Shown: positions 46,635 through 57,568 of the stretch, piece after piece | How the letters are laid out: every line of letters starts with the position of its first letter | Position numbering within the stretch: the first letter of the stretch is position 1 | Source: Axinella damicornis | Taxonomy: Eukaryota; Porifera; Demospongiae; Axinellida; Axinellidae | NCBI GenBank assembly: GCA_963931865.1 | Contig: OZ007518.1 | Span: 6,502,570 to 6,566,569, forward strand | DNA length: 64,000 nt | Direction: 5' to 3' | Position numbers and translations under genes: made by a program | Notes under the pieces: model-generated | What the model was told of the DNA's origin: nothing | Seen by the model: only the letters and a program-made list of their open reading frames with translations | Database searches by the model: none

Positions 46635-47033
46635 GTCTAGAACATGGAGCCAATGGTGACGTGCCAGCCTTCCTGGGAGTCAGAGATGAAACATCCAGGC
46701 AGGAGGGAGGTACTTGTAATCCCGCTGCAGGAGGGTGGCTGTACCCCGATAGCAGTTGTGTAGAAGGTTACCTTCTCCTACGGAACAGATCAATATTGAG
46801 CAGTCTTTGAATACAACACTCAATACGCCTGGGCCTGTGACATACGTTCACTAGATGGTGAGAGATCCATTGTCACAGCTCCCAACAGTGATAGGTGTGG
46901 TCTCGTTCCACTGCTGGTTGGGTTTGAGGTGTGGGGTCCTGACAGTCTGGATGCAGTTACCCCAAGTCAAGTTCACCGACACAAGGAATGAGACAGTGGT
47001 AATCTCAGCTTCTGGTGCTACAATAAGGAGCAC
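46635..47033 (-). CDS. Possible extracellular-protein exons
   Basis: Minus frame 47033-46851 reads APEAEITTVSFLVSVNLTWG, NCIQTVRTPHLKPNQQWNET, TPITVGSCDNGSLTI, with three N-glycosylation-type motifs and alternating beta-strand pattern. A following segment (about 46790-46655) reads YTTAIGVQPPSCSG...GWHVTIGSMF-stop. It resembles an Ig/CUB-like ectodomain, but I recognise no family. Confidence 0.3.
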
Positions 47034-47062
47034 ATAATTATTAACAACAACAACATCGATAT

Positions 47063-47136
47063 TGGACCGGCAGGAAGTACTTTACGCATAGGTAACGAAC
47101 ATGCATGCACATTCAGCACTACTACTTCCTGCCGGA
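47063..47136. mobile_element. Short TIR element TTGGACCGGCAGGAAGTA
   Basis: TTGGACCGGCAGGAAGTAC and TACTTCCTGCCGGACCAA enclose about 40 bp. Same ends as 63054-63168. Confidence 0.75.
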
Positions 47137-48850
47137 CCAAAAACCACTTTGTAATGACAAACTCTAGTCCCACGCCCAGTGGTCTGGGCAAAAGCTACTC
47201 AACTACATACTTTCAGTTACCGTACATCTCTACCTCCTCCCGCCAGCAGCACACAAGCCAAACAGCAGATGACAAACGTCGAAGTGAGCAACATGCTAGC
47301 TATCACAGACTGCAAACTCCAAGAATGTAGCCCCGCCCCCAGTTCTGGCCCTATGGCCTATATGGTTAACCATGCTGGATAACCCTCTCGTACTGAAAAG
47401 AGTTAATTTGTATAACTCCAACTTGATCGTCAGAGTACGAGTCCTCCGGATCCCATGATGGATCGTTTCAGGTGATTGCGTTTACGGTTTGGTGAGATCT
47501 GTGGCTGTCCTGTGGCTTTTGCTTCTTTCCCCCTACACCCATGCAGCCTCAAAGCCAAATATCGGTTTGTCTGCAAGTGTACATGTATGTGTTTACAAGA
47601 GGGGGAAGGGGCTATAATCTTTCGTTTTGCGGCGAAATAGAAGTCGGTATGAGTCTATAGCAGCGTTACATTGTCTGCAGCCTCCCAGCCTCAGCATGCT
47701 AAATTTTTCCACTGCAAGATTGCTTTAGGGGGGCACTGGGTGGATAGTAGTCACATTGAATGGAAAAGAGGCTGACGTAAGATAGTAGTCTCGGAACCAG
47801 ACCCTTCGCGCGAAGGGTCTGGTTCCGAGACTAACGTAAGTACACAAAGATGAAAATTGTAAATTTGGTGTGTTAGTAGTTGCATACCGTAAAGTTGCCT
47901 TCCTCAACACATGCAGTTTACATCCTGACAGACGATCAGGACATCAAGCTCGGTTCCCTTGAAGTGCTGTTCAGTCATTGTTGGTAGAGCAGGGCCTGCA
48001 ATATGCCTTCGTCACCACACCAGCCTCAAGGTATGTATAGCATTGATGTACCATGTTGGTAGGATATCCTGTGGAATTCAATGAAGTTGCGTCCTTGCAA
48101 CTGATGAGTGTGGCACGTTGTTTGTATCACAAGTGCATCATTAGATTCATTACCACCAACATTAGCCCTGGCCATTCCCGAATGGAGAGAGAAGAACCAC
48201 CGGCTGGTATGCACAAGCCCCTCCCCCTCAGCATGCATTCACAAACTGTGAATACAGGCCCTGCTCTCATCTTTTCAGGCCTGGGAACGAGGCTACTTGC
48301 AATGTAATTGCTAGTCAACATGATTTTGTGACAGGTACATGATTATTGTTATTTCTATCATGGATGCATCCTACATCCTAAGTCTGGCATATATTATGGT
48401 AGTGCATCAGGCAAACTTTCACATAGTGCAAGTTGACAACAAACTCTAGGCTGACTATTACTTTCATGAAAATCTGCGAGTGGTAGGTTTTCTTGTAGCC
48501 GGTCACATAATTGACAGACAGGTTCTGTAGCCTTACCTATGATTCATCAATGCCGCAAGTTTCAGGGCAGTAATCTATAGGCACCTTTGAACAAGACATA
48601 ATTTAGTAAGTGACGAACAGCCCATATGGTAATTTGTCTCGTACTCCGCCCCATACACGTATAGTTGTAGCCTTGAACTCTGGGTTGTTAGCTGAAGTAC
48701 GTGTAGCCTTGGCCCCCGGACGTCTCCACGGCTGTGAGATAACTGGGCGGAGGCCTGGGAACGAGGCTACATGTAGTGTGGGTCATAAGGCATTAGTGTT
48801 ATGAACCTTTTACCCTAACCGATTGGCATGCTACGTATGTCAAGGTATGA
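47137..48850. other. No gene; foldback relics
   Basis: No coding signal. GGCCTGGGAACGAGGCTAC ends occur at about 48278 and 48752 without intact partners. Confidence 0.4.
47786..47833. mobile_element. Perfect 48-bp palindrome, smallest foldback copy
   Basis: TAGTCTCGGAACCAGACCCT and its exact complement with no loop (centre CGCGCG). The flanks share ACGTAAG. Confidence 0.85.
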
Positions 48851-48852
48851 AT

Positions 48853-49361
48853 AGTTGGGGCGAGCCTGAGCGAGCCCCACACTAGCGTGACTTCATTGCG
48901 CTGTGTGTGTGTGTGTGTATGTGTCAACGTGTCTTGTTTGGTTGGATCTTGTAAATTTTAAATCAGCGAATTTCACTTGCATGGGCACAAATTCAACGAG
49001 CTCGACCAACCGTGTAGCTACCTGTTTGACAAACGATGGCAACAACAAAGATGGAGACCACTCGAGGGCATTATTATGCTAGAGCACCATGAACATTCTT
49101 CCTCCTCGGCGACACTGACAAAGACGGAGACAGCACGTGGACCTACACGTACCGCCATGGCCGGCATAGCTAACTAGCTACCTATACTGAAATTATGCTA
49201 ACCTGACTCACAGTTGCTGTGATGTGCACGAGTGTTATACGTTTGAAGAGTGCCATAGTTAAATTTTCTGTGCTCATTGCCCGGTCACATTCTGATGACA
49301 GTCAATGATTCATGTGAATGCAACTGCTCCTTGCATGTCCTGCACGGACATGCATTCCACC
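48853..49361. repeat. Dispersed repeat, copy 2
   Basis: Parallels 33239-34010 in order and orientation, but is interrupted at CATTCCAC by the element at 49362. Confidence 0.8.
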
Positions 49362-49770
49362 AGGAGCTTATGAGCGGCGAAGCCGCGAAGGAGCGTGCAA
49401 CTACCGCATATGCCCGAGTGCCGTCGAAATCCAAATTATTAGCTAGCGAACTTCCAAATATGGAAACCTGTTCTTCAATCTAGCGTCATAATGACGACTA
49501 AAAACCCACGTGTTCTGTGGTAGCGATGTGAGAAGTTTGACACTCGCTCAGTGGAGCGCCTTTGACCTAGCCGTAGTGAAATGGCCAAGCGAACGGGTGA
49601 CAGTGAAAGCTATTTTCGACAAAAACGTGGTAGATTTGAAGATCCCGGGACCCCTCACTGTTTGGAGACGCCTTCCTCTTCGTCACCAAAACGGAAATAC
49701 GTAAGTAATTAGGATTTGGACGGAACCGGAGTTACACGCTCCTTCGCGGCTTCGCCGCTCATAAGCTCCT
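49362..49770. mobile_element. Foldback element AGGAGCTTATGAGCGGCG, with ATG exon
   Basis: Arms AGGAGCTTATGAGCGGCGAA and complement, about 38 bp. Flanks CATTCCACC and GATTCCACT share ATTCCAC, and copy 1 of the host repeat (33.99 kb) has the unfilled CATTCCACTAG. Inside, ATG at 49581 gives 40 codons, MAKRTGDSESYFRQKRGRFE, DPGTPHCLETPSSSSPKRKY, ending exactly at GTAAGT (49701). Confidence 0.85.
49581..49700 (+). CDS. First-exon-like cassette in a foldback element
   Basis: Forty sense codons from ATG to a perfect donor ACG|GTAAGT-type site (TAC|GTAAGT). Composition is basic and serine/proline-rich with terminal PKRKY, like a nuclear-localising N-terminus. No acceptor-bearing partner exon seen. 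It may supply an alternative first exon to a downstream gene, or be captured debris. Confidence 0.35.
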
Positions 49771-50180
49771 GATTCCACTAGTAGTCTTCTAGTAGTCTTG
49801 TTACTACAGGACTTGCAGCCTTGCACTGACATACAGACCTTAATTAGCATGCAGCCTTGCACTGACATACAGACCTTAATTAGCAGGTGGGTCTCTTAAG
49901 GAGGTGACTCGATTAGTGTACAGAGACAGGTGTGCTAATTCAATCACATCCTTGAGAGACCTCACCTATCTACCTTTGCCTCTGGCCAGGTGTGAGGAGA
50001 AGAGAGCTCCATCTCCCAACAATTCATACCGGTGCAAGGTGCAAGGAACTCCAGAGCATGCCCATTATTATTATCGAGGTTTTTTTGACCCCGAACATGC
50101 AATGAATTGAGCATTTTGGGCAGGATATTATCGACCCGAGTCCTGGTATACCCGGTACCACTCTTCATCCTGGGGAACAC
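49771..50180. other. No gene; short tandem duplication
   Basis: GCCTTGCACTGACATACAGA, then CCTTAATTAGCA, is repeated twice at 49817-49885. Otherwise nothing recognised. Confidence 0.5.
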
Positions 50181-50184
50181 AGTA

Positions 50185-51260
50185 ATATCATAGAGTCGGT
50201 AGACTCTATATGTAGGGATACGACAGACACGCAATAATTTCTCCAAATCTCAGAAACGGTGCAAGTATAAGCCATACTTATAACCACATACCGTTCATCT
50301 TTGAGTGTTTTCATGACCAACAAGACTCGATCCTCGCGTCACCAATAATCATCACAAAAGTACCACACCAGGTGCTAGCAAAACGGGCAAATTGTTTTTC
50401 TTTCTTCTTCTTTCGTCTTTCTTTCTTAGTCGGGCTAGCTCAGCGTCGCCTCAATCTCTCATTATGGTTTTCGCACGAAATAGCAGCATTTTACACCGAG
50501 CAGTGCACCAGCCCATCGCTTTGTCGCAACCTGCGAGTCTTGACCAGGTGGTAGCAGCTGTCGCTGTCTCCGTTTGTTTGCTGCTCCAGAACATCCTGGC
50601 TTGGTACATAAGTAGCACTTACCATGAAGTGTTTGAATACCACATTTGGTTTGGCACATAATATTTTAGATGACATAATAATATTATTAATTCCAAAATC
50701 ACTTGCCAGCCACCTTAATAACTATGGTTTTGTTTGTCACGCCATTTTCTTGTTTGTACGCATGCACACTTAAACGATCACTTAGCAACGATACGTAAGT
50801 ATTACTCACGATTGCTGAATTGGAAGTGCCTTGCGCTGTTGTGTTGTCTGGAACTTGCTCTGGAACTAGTTACTAGGTACTTTATAAGAACACTGCGTAT
50901 ATTTGTGCTGTGTTCTGTGAGAGTGGTGAATGCCTATCTAAAGACTCAACAATATATAAACGTCCTACCACTTGCTAGCTAATATTATGGTCTTCAGACA
51001 GGGAGCGCTGGCTTAGTATCCATCCAGAAAAGGGTTGACTTGAGATGATTGGGTCTCATTCTTCAGCCATTGCAAGCAGTGTAAGTACCAGCTCTGTGAT
51101 GGCAAATTTCTCAAACATGCGCCTGCTGCTAAAACAATGACATAAACAAGTAATCAAAAACATTCAATAATGTAACAGGATGTAGCTCGTAGGGATACCA
51201 GAACAGCAAAAAGCAAGGAAACAAGGTAGGGATGATCACACAAAACAGTGAAGTATACAA
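50185..51260. mobile_element. About 1-kb dispersed element, copy 1
   Basis: Reverse complement of 56280-57340 over most of its length: AGAGTCGGTAGACTCTATAT end; a segment reading MVFARNSSILHRAVHQPIAL; GGTTGACTTGAGATGATTGG; and GGGATGATCACACAAAACAG near the other end. Non-autonomous; class unknown. Confidence 0.75.
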
Positions 51261-51720
51261 TCCTGCTCTGATCTGATCTCAAATATCTCGTGCTGTCCTC
51301 ATGGCTAATTGAACTCAAGCAGCCAAGTGGAAACTGCTGAGCATGATGTCCGAGTTTGCTATCAGAATCTAACGTACCCAGTTTGGACCCCATATCCCAC
51401 TGTATGTTCTATCTCCTAGTGTACCATGGGGCAGATGGAGCTGCAATGTAATTTGTATTAGACAGGTATAGAACATGCAGAGTGAGAACAGGAGAATAGA
51501 GTATGTACACTGCTTTTAAGTAGTGAGAGCATCCGCTCCGGGGATGCGCTTGTACGGTCAACCCTCCCAGTCCTGCAACTCCTCCATAGGGGACTCCACA
51601 AGGTGAGGGCTTGGGTCACAACCATCTCAGTGCAGCCCAGCCGATCAGAGCGAGAACCAGTTGGTCTGAGGCCTCTACGCAATGTTGCCATGTGCAGCTT
51701 GTGTGCTGCTCCTCTGCCAT
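51261..51720. other. No gene recognised
   Basis: No coding exon found. The N-terminal exon of the kinase downstream is not visible here. Confidence 0.35.
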
Positions 51721-51723
51721 GGG

Positions 51724-51792
51724 TCCACTGGCGTAGTGGTAAGAGTATCTGACTAGTACTCAGGGTTGAAATCCCTGCGGGTATGTGCATTT
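51724..51792 (+). ncRNA. tRNA-like sequence (tRNA pseudogene or SINE head)
   Basis: A-box-like TGGCGTAGTGGTAAGAG, an anticodon-type hairpin around TATCTGACTAGTACTC, and a T-arm CAGGGTTGAAATCCCTG (5-bp stem, 7-base loop, B-box GGTTGAAATCC). The acceptor ends do not pair, so a functional tRNA is unlikely; a tRNA-derived SINE is more plausible. Confidence 0.45.
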
Positions 51793-52160
51793 TCCTGTGG
51801 ATTCAATTTCCTCACAGCATTACTAGTCATGTCATTGTAATCAAAGCAGTAAACTGAGATGGCCATTCCAGCAGTCTCTCTGTGCATGGTAACAGTGTGT
51901 GTTCATCATGCTACAGCCATCCAGCCACTCAAAAGTAAAAATGCACACACATGCATACGTATGACATCATTTCCTCTTCCTCGTCCTGCATCATCAGAGT
52001 GTGATAATATGTCCTAGGAAGAGGGGGATTTGGTTGTCCCTTAGCAGTTTTCAGCATTGCAGAGCTATATTTGCAGGTTGGGGTGGACCAGCTCCTTGTA
52101 GCTGAACACCCTGACCACAAAACTACTTTACGCTAGTCATCTTGCACACACCCTACTCAG

Positions 52161-54772
52161 GCACAGGCACATTTGGTGGTGTGGTGCTGACTCATGACAT
52201 CCCCACGCGGCAGTTCTACGCTCTCAAGATTATAACCATTGCAGAGGTGATTCAGCAGGGACAAGTGGAGCACGTCAACCGTGAGAAGTCCATCCTGGCT
52301 TCCATCGCGCACCCCTTCATCGTCAACATGTGAGTCTGTGTGTACAGTGGTGTATATACCTCCATTGTGCACCCCTTCGTTGTCACCATGTGTGTCTTCA
52401 TTGTACAACCTTCCCTCCCTCTCCTCTTCTATCTCCCTGCTTCCTTCCTTCCACCTCCTCCCCTCCACCTCCTCTCTCCTCCTGCTTCCTCCTCCTCTCT
52501 CCTCCTGCTTCCTTCCTCCTCCCCTCCTCCTCCCTCCCTTCCCCTCCTCCCGTCCTCCTCCCCCTCCTCCCCCTCTTCCCTCCTCCCCTCTTCCCTTCCT
52601 CTCTCTCCCCTCCTTCCCTCCTCCTCCCCCTCTTCCCTCCTCCCCTCCTCCTCCCCCTCTTCACTTCCTCTCTCTCCCCTCCTTCCCTCCTCCTCCTCCC
52701 CCCTCTTCCCTTCCTCTCTTCCCCTCCCCTCCTCCCTCTCTTCCCTTCCTCTCTCCCCCTCCTCCCTCCCTCCTTCCCTCCACCCAGGATTTGGACCTAT
52801 CACAACACGTTTCTGTACAATGTACATGCTCCTGGAGTACGTTCCAGGTGGTGAACTCGTCACATACCACAGAACAGCACACCATTTCGACAATCCAACC
52901 TCGGCTCTTCTTTGCTTCTGAGATCATCATGGCACTCGACTACCTTCACAGCCAGAATAATGTCTACAGGTGAGCAGTGACCTTCTTGTTTGGGTCCTGA
53001 AACACCTGTGTCAGGAACACCCACTTCACAGCATAACAGTTAATTACTTGTGTGTTGAAATGCTTGAAGCAGTGTTTCCCAAAGATGAGTTCTTCAATGT
53101 TCTGAAGAGCATACCACATCATATTTGAGTGTGGATTTGGCCGTGGACGCACTTACCAGCAGCATCTTGAACTAGAGGTGTTCATAGAACACATACCCTG
53201 CGCTGAACATCAGGCCAGGATGCATGCAGTGCAGCTACAATCGACGTGACATCTCTGCCGATGCGCATCAAACAGGGCTGCTATATCACATATACTGTGT
53301 TTGTGTATGGCCATATCCAAGGTGTGGGAGTGACCGCTTACCGTATATACTATATTGTGAAGCTGGAGAGGTGGGGCCAAATGTTACGAATAATAGGAAA
53401 TAGCTGGAAAAAAACAGCCGAAACAATAGCCATGATGTCTGTGAAGTACATAGATCGTGAGAAAGCACTGTTTCCTAGCGGTCATCTCGAAGCATGAAGT
53501 TTCCAAATGCACTGCGTGTCCTGTTCTTGAAGTCACGAAGAGGTGGAGCCAATGTTATGAATAGTTATGAAAAGTAGGAAATAGCCGAAATACAGCGAAA
53601 CGGAGCGCCTTGACTTCAGTCAGGTACACATAGAGCAGTTTTTTGCTATTTGCTATTGTTTGACTCCATTTGGATGTTTTTTGAGGGTCTATGTGGCGAG
53701 ATTTCAATTTTTTCCACCTGACAGACGACTGACAGACGACTGACAGACAAAACTGATTGCTTAACCCTGCTTCGCGCATGCGCGTGCGGGGTAACAATGT
53801 GGAGAGAAATACCCATGAGTGTATCACCATAGCAACATGCATGGCTGGTTCCACTGTTGTGTGTACCACCTACCGCCTGCGCTGTGGGCACAGCACTTCA
53901 GTAATCATTCAAGGCCTGACCTCAGAGTGTCTGGGCTGGACCAGTAACAGAGTTTAGAAGTCTTCTTAATTGTCAGTATTCATGACTGTGTTTGTGCTGC
54001 ATAATGCGTGATGTACACTTAGCCTCGTTCCCAGTCCCACACCCAGCTTTCCGTCGCTTGCAGTACGGTTAAGCGCTTTACCGTACTGCAAGCGACGAAA
54101 AGCTGGGTGTGGGACTGGGAACGAGGCTAATGTACACTAACCTTGTCCCCCTGTCTCCTATACCCTGTCCTCTCTCTCATACACCCCTACACCACTGCCA
54201 CTGCATGGTACCCCCTGTCCCCGGCACGCACCCTGTCCCCTGTCCTACCCTCGGTCCTCTCTCTCATACACCCTGCCTACACCACTGCCACTGGTACCCC
54301 CTGCCCCCGGCATGCTGTCCCCTGTCCTACCCTCGGTCCCCTTTCTCATACACCCTGCCTACACTACTACCTTGGCAAATCCAAAGTCTGTTAGTTTTAT
54401 GTGGCCTGTGCTGTCCAGTAGAATGTTCTCCGGTTTAAGATCTCTGGAGGGGACAGGGGGTGTAGGAGAGCGGGGGTGCAGGGGATAGGGGGTGCCAGGG
54501 GCAGTGGTGTACGAGACAAGGTTCCTGATTCTCAAGGTCAGGTATCCAGCAATAAAATGGTTTCTTTTGTTACCGGGTGGTTATAATAATGAATTCAAAT
54601 GAGAGAGGGGACAGTGTTCAGGATACACACATGCATGGGGGAGTGGGTGTGTTTTGCATGCTGCCTGTGGGTCAGATCTGTGGTTGTGGTTTGAGCCTGT
54701 GTTGCAAGTGACACCAGCCATGATCAGGTTCAGAATACAAAGGTTGATTGGTTAAGAAAGTTCATACATATT

Positions 54773-54804
<32 letters not shown>

Positions 54805-54805
54805 C

Positions 54806-54841
<36 letters not shown>

Positions 54842-55758
54842 GCACACGCACACACGCACCCACTGCAGACGGACATACACACCGTGTGGTACCCCGGAGT
54901 ATCTAGCTCCAGAGATCATCCAGGGGCGTAACTGGGTTTGAGGCATACTGCAAGCGATCAAAAACTGGAGGTGCGGAAGGCCTAGGAACGAGGCTACACA
55001 ACACCTGGAGTCAAGCGCAAAAGACCTCATTAAGAAGCTGCTTGTGAGAGACATCACGCGAAGGCTTGGCAGCTTGAGGGTAAGGGATACTATACAGTCA
55101 TAGCTGGTGTTCCAATATTATAATATTGGCATGAAATTTGACCCAGGTATTGTCTCAAATAATAATGTGAACCAAATTGATTCCAAGATGTGTCATTGCT
55201 ATTGGAATTTGTCACTAATGAATCCATCTGATGGTTCCATTCCACACTTTCTCTGTCCTGGTTCCATTCCTCTTTTTCCTGGTTCCATTGCGCTGTCCTG
55301 GCTCCCTCATCTCTGTCCTTGTTCCATTCCCATTCTACTGCCCTGGTTTCAATCCACTGTCCTGGCTCTATTCGATTCTGTCCTGATTCCTTTCTGCAGC
55401 AAGGGGTGGAAGACGTGAAGCAGCACAAGTGGTTCAAGGCAATGGATTGGGACGCAGTCTTGCAGAGAAAACTGGTGGTAAGTGTGGGGTGGGAGTGAGT
55501 GTGGGGTGGGTGGTGAGTGTGTTGTGGGAGTGAGTGTGGGGTGGGTGGTGAGTGGGATGGGAGTGAGTGAGTGTGGGGTTGTAGAGAGTGGTGCTGTGGG
55601 TGTGACTGGACGTATGGGAGTATGACGTGCATTATGAAATTAACTGCCTCTCCTCCTCCTCCACACACACATCCCCCGAACAGCCTTTCATCATCCCACG
55701 AGTATCCCACTCAGGAGACACACGCAACTTTGAGTGCTACCCTGAGGATGGCTGGTAG
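52161..55758 (+). CDS. AGC serine/threonine kinase, PKA/PRKX-like, rearranged
   Basis: cAMP-dependent-type kinase. Plus exons: 52161-52329 [13 protein letters not shown] (glycine loop), [12 protein letters not shown] (catalytic Lys) and [20 protein letters not shown]; 52788-52969 [21 protein letters not shown] and [20 protein letters not shown], joined in phase but with two frameshifts; 54869-54927 [18 protein letters not shown] (activation segment and APE); about 54997-55079 [14 protein letters not shown] and RRLGSLR; 55400-55477 [12 protein letters not shown] and [12 protein letters not shown]; 55684-55758 [24 protein letters not shown]. The catalytic-loop/DFG exon lies on the other strand (54371-54443). 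The DWWALG segment (about 45 residues) is missing where a foldback end (54943-54996) abuts the next exon. Beyond the TAG another frame reads VPLLRDQDIEPVLSF, the usual hydrophobic tail. Probably non-functional as written. Confidence 0.8.
52405..52786. repeat. Polypyrimidine (CTCCTCCC)n tract
   Basis: About 380 bp of CCTCC/CTTCC units filling the kinase intron. The long proline/leucine/serine frames on either strand are artefacts. Confidence 0.95.
53176..53350. repeat. Dispersed repeat, inverted copy at 61.84-62.02 kb
   Basis: AGAGGTGTTCATAGAACACA, ACAATCGACGTGACATCTCT and TATGGCCATATC match the reverse complement of 61840-62018 closely. Confidence 0.8.
54020..54129. mobile_element. Foldback (MULE-like) hairpin, 110 bp
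   Basis: TAGCCTCGTTCCCAGTCCCA and complement, almost perfect over 50 bp per arm. Exact 9-bp flanks ATGTACACT (54011-54019, 54130-54138). Lies in the kinase intron. Confidence 0.92.
54371..54443 (-). CDS. Kinase catalytic-loop/DFG exon in inverted orientation
   Basis: On the minus strand, after CCCTCCAG and before GTAGTA, reads (R)[24 protein letters not shown]: the HRD/YRD loop, catalytic Asp and Mg-binding DFG. Its first base completes the split Arg codon left by the plus-strand exon ending at 52969 (TAC AG|A), so it is this gene's own exon, reversed. It contains no stop or frameshift. Confidence 0.85.
54774..54862. repeat. (AC)n microsatellite
   Basis: CA dinucleotides with CACG interruptions before the kinase activation-segment exon. 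Confidence 0.95.
54943..54996. mobile_element. Foldback right end abutting kinase exon
   Basis: CATACTGCAAGCGATCAAAA...GGCCTAGGAACGAGGCTA is one terminal arm only. Coding sequence (ACACAACACCTGGAG) resumes immediately. Confidence 0.65.
55483..55590. repeat. GTGTGGGGTGGGTGGTGAGT repeats
   Basis: Several imperfect units of about 25-35 bp in the last kinase intron. Confidence 0.8.
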
Positions 55759-56267
55759 CCTGGTACAATGTTCCTCTGCTAAGAGACCAAGACATTGAAC
55801 CGGTTCTTAGCTTCTCTGTTTCATGTCAGAATCCACTTTATAACACTTTTTAAACCTCGGATTATATTCAGCACACAGCTCTTGGGCTTGGAGACACTCC
55901 CTTGTTGCTGCTCTCTCTCTAGCCTATAGTACACATGCATTTTGTACATTTCTGTTTTCCCTAATATGGTAGTTCTTGTAACCACTCATCCAATCTGCGT
56001 CTTAGCAGTTTCTATTATAGTGTAACACGTGATGTGTTCCAATGAACTCTATGAACCGAACCAGATAAGACAACATACAGCAGCTAGGCCAGTGGTACAG
56101 CATGCAGGCTGATGTGGAGTAGGTTGCTGGACAGCAGGCTGATATGGTACAGCAGGTCAGCCAGAACTGCATGTATAGCGGTTGACAGTATACGACAGTA
56201 TTGACAGTAGTATACGTCAGGGGGTCGATGTGGGAGGTATTATTGTAGTCACAATAATAATAATCAC
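55759..56267. other. 3' flank, no gene
   Basis: The kinase tail frame fades by about 55830. No further exon is seen. Confidence 0.4.
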
Positions 56268-57340
56268 AAGTAATAAAAAACATTTAAAATGTAACAGGAT
56301 GTAGGGATACCAGAACTGCAAAAAGTAAGGAAACAAGGTAGGGATGATCACACAAAACAGTGAAGTATACAACCCCCTACAGAGATCTTTTTCCATAATA
56401 CGTGTATAATGAAAAAAGATATGTAGGGGGATTGTATACTTCACTGTTTTGTGTGATCATCCCTACCTTGTTTCCTTACTTTTTGCAGTTCTGGTATCCC
56501 TACATCCTGTTACATTTTAAATGTTTTTTATTACTTGTTTATGTCATTTTTTTTTAGCAGCAGGCGCATGCATACTGGACTCTGGCATTTACACTGCCAG
56601 CAATGGCTGAAGAATCAGACCCAAGCATCTCAAAAGCCAACCCTTTTCTGGATGGATACTAAGCCAGTGCTCCCTGACGGCTGAAGTAGTGTAGGTAAAA
56701 TAGCTATACCAGATAGTAGTAGTGACACATTGTTGAGTCTTTTGATAGGCATTCACCCCTCTCACAGAACACAGTCTAGTAACATATATAGCACAGAGAA
56801 TTCACCTCAGTCTAGTTACGGTAACACAACAGCGCAAGGCACTTCTAATTCAGCGATCTTGAATAATAATAATTACGTATCGTTGCTAAGTGATCGTTTA
56901 AGTGCGCATGCGTACAAACATGAAAATGGCGTGACAAATGAAGCCATAGTTATTGAGTGGGCAGCTGTAGCCGCCTGGTGAAGACTTGGAGGTTGCCAAA
57001 AAGCGATGGGCTGGTGCACTGCTCGGTGTAAAATGCTGCTGTTTCGTGCGAAAACCATCATGAGAGATTGAGGCGACGTTGAGCTAGCCCGTCTGAAAGA
57101 AGAAAGAAGAAGAAAGAAAAACAATTTGCCCGTTTTGCGAGTACCTGGTGCGGTACTTTCGCGACGGTTTTTCGCGACGCGAGGAGTCTTGTTGGTCATG
57201 AAAACACTCGAAGATGAACGGTATGTGGTTATAAAGGCTTATAAGTGTACCGTTTCTGAGATTTGGAGAGATTCTTTTGTATTAGCATATATTGCGTGTA
57301 CGTCGTATCCCTACATACAGAGTCTACCGACTCTGTGATT
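56268..57340. mobile_element. About 1-kb dispersed element, copy 2, with a 285-bp palindrome end
   Basis: 56268-56552 folds on itself (AACAGGATGTAGGGATACCA and complement around CCTACAGAGATC...). The remainder is the inverse of 50185-51260, including MMVFARNSSILHRAVHQPIA on the minus strand. A degenerate fragment of the palindrome part is at 62890-62960. Confidence 0.75.
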
Positions 57341-57490
57341 ACCATGTGAATAGGATCTGATACTAAATTTCTCTACACAGTTGATACTGAGCCAGTCCTC
57401 TGCACTAACTCCCTATGTCTGAACACCTCTGTCCAGCCGGCCGTCCTCCAATAGCTACCGGCTCTTCCTGGCCCTAGTCTCCTCCTCCCA

Positions 57491-57568
57491 TCACTTGGCC
57501 AGCTCCTCCTGGAGGTGTGGCAGCACCGGCTGGTACTTGCAGTACTCCATCGTAAACTCACCCTTGCC
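57491..57568 (-). CDS. GFM1: Mitochondrial EF-G (GFM1), last exon
   Basis: C-terminus of domain V on the minus strand. After CTCCCACAG reads GKGEFTMEYCKYQPVLPHLQ then EELAK and TGA; animal mitochondrial EF-G ends with a G-(K)-GE-(Y/F)-TMEY-x-x-YQP motif. Exactly 26 codons including the stop. Intact, but its upstream neighbour exon (59281-59334) is on the opposite strand. Confidence 0.8.
   Translation of the reverse strand, partial: GKGEFTMEYCKYQPVLPHLQEELAK

Noticed and set aside
33239..49361. Two spaced repeats considered as long terminal repeats of one retroelement
   Set aside because: They are 15 kb apart, each is interrupted by different insertions, and no gag or pol-like sequence lies between them.
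52281..52973. 230-, 193- and 174-codon plus frames and long minus frames
   Set aside because: They run through the polypyrimidine tract. Only the kinase exon at 52788-52969 is real coding sequence.
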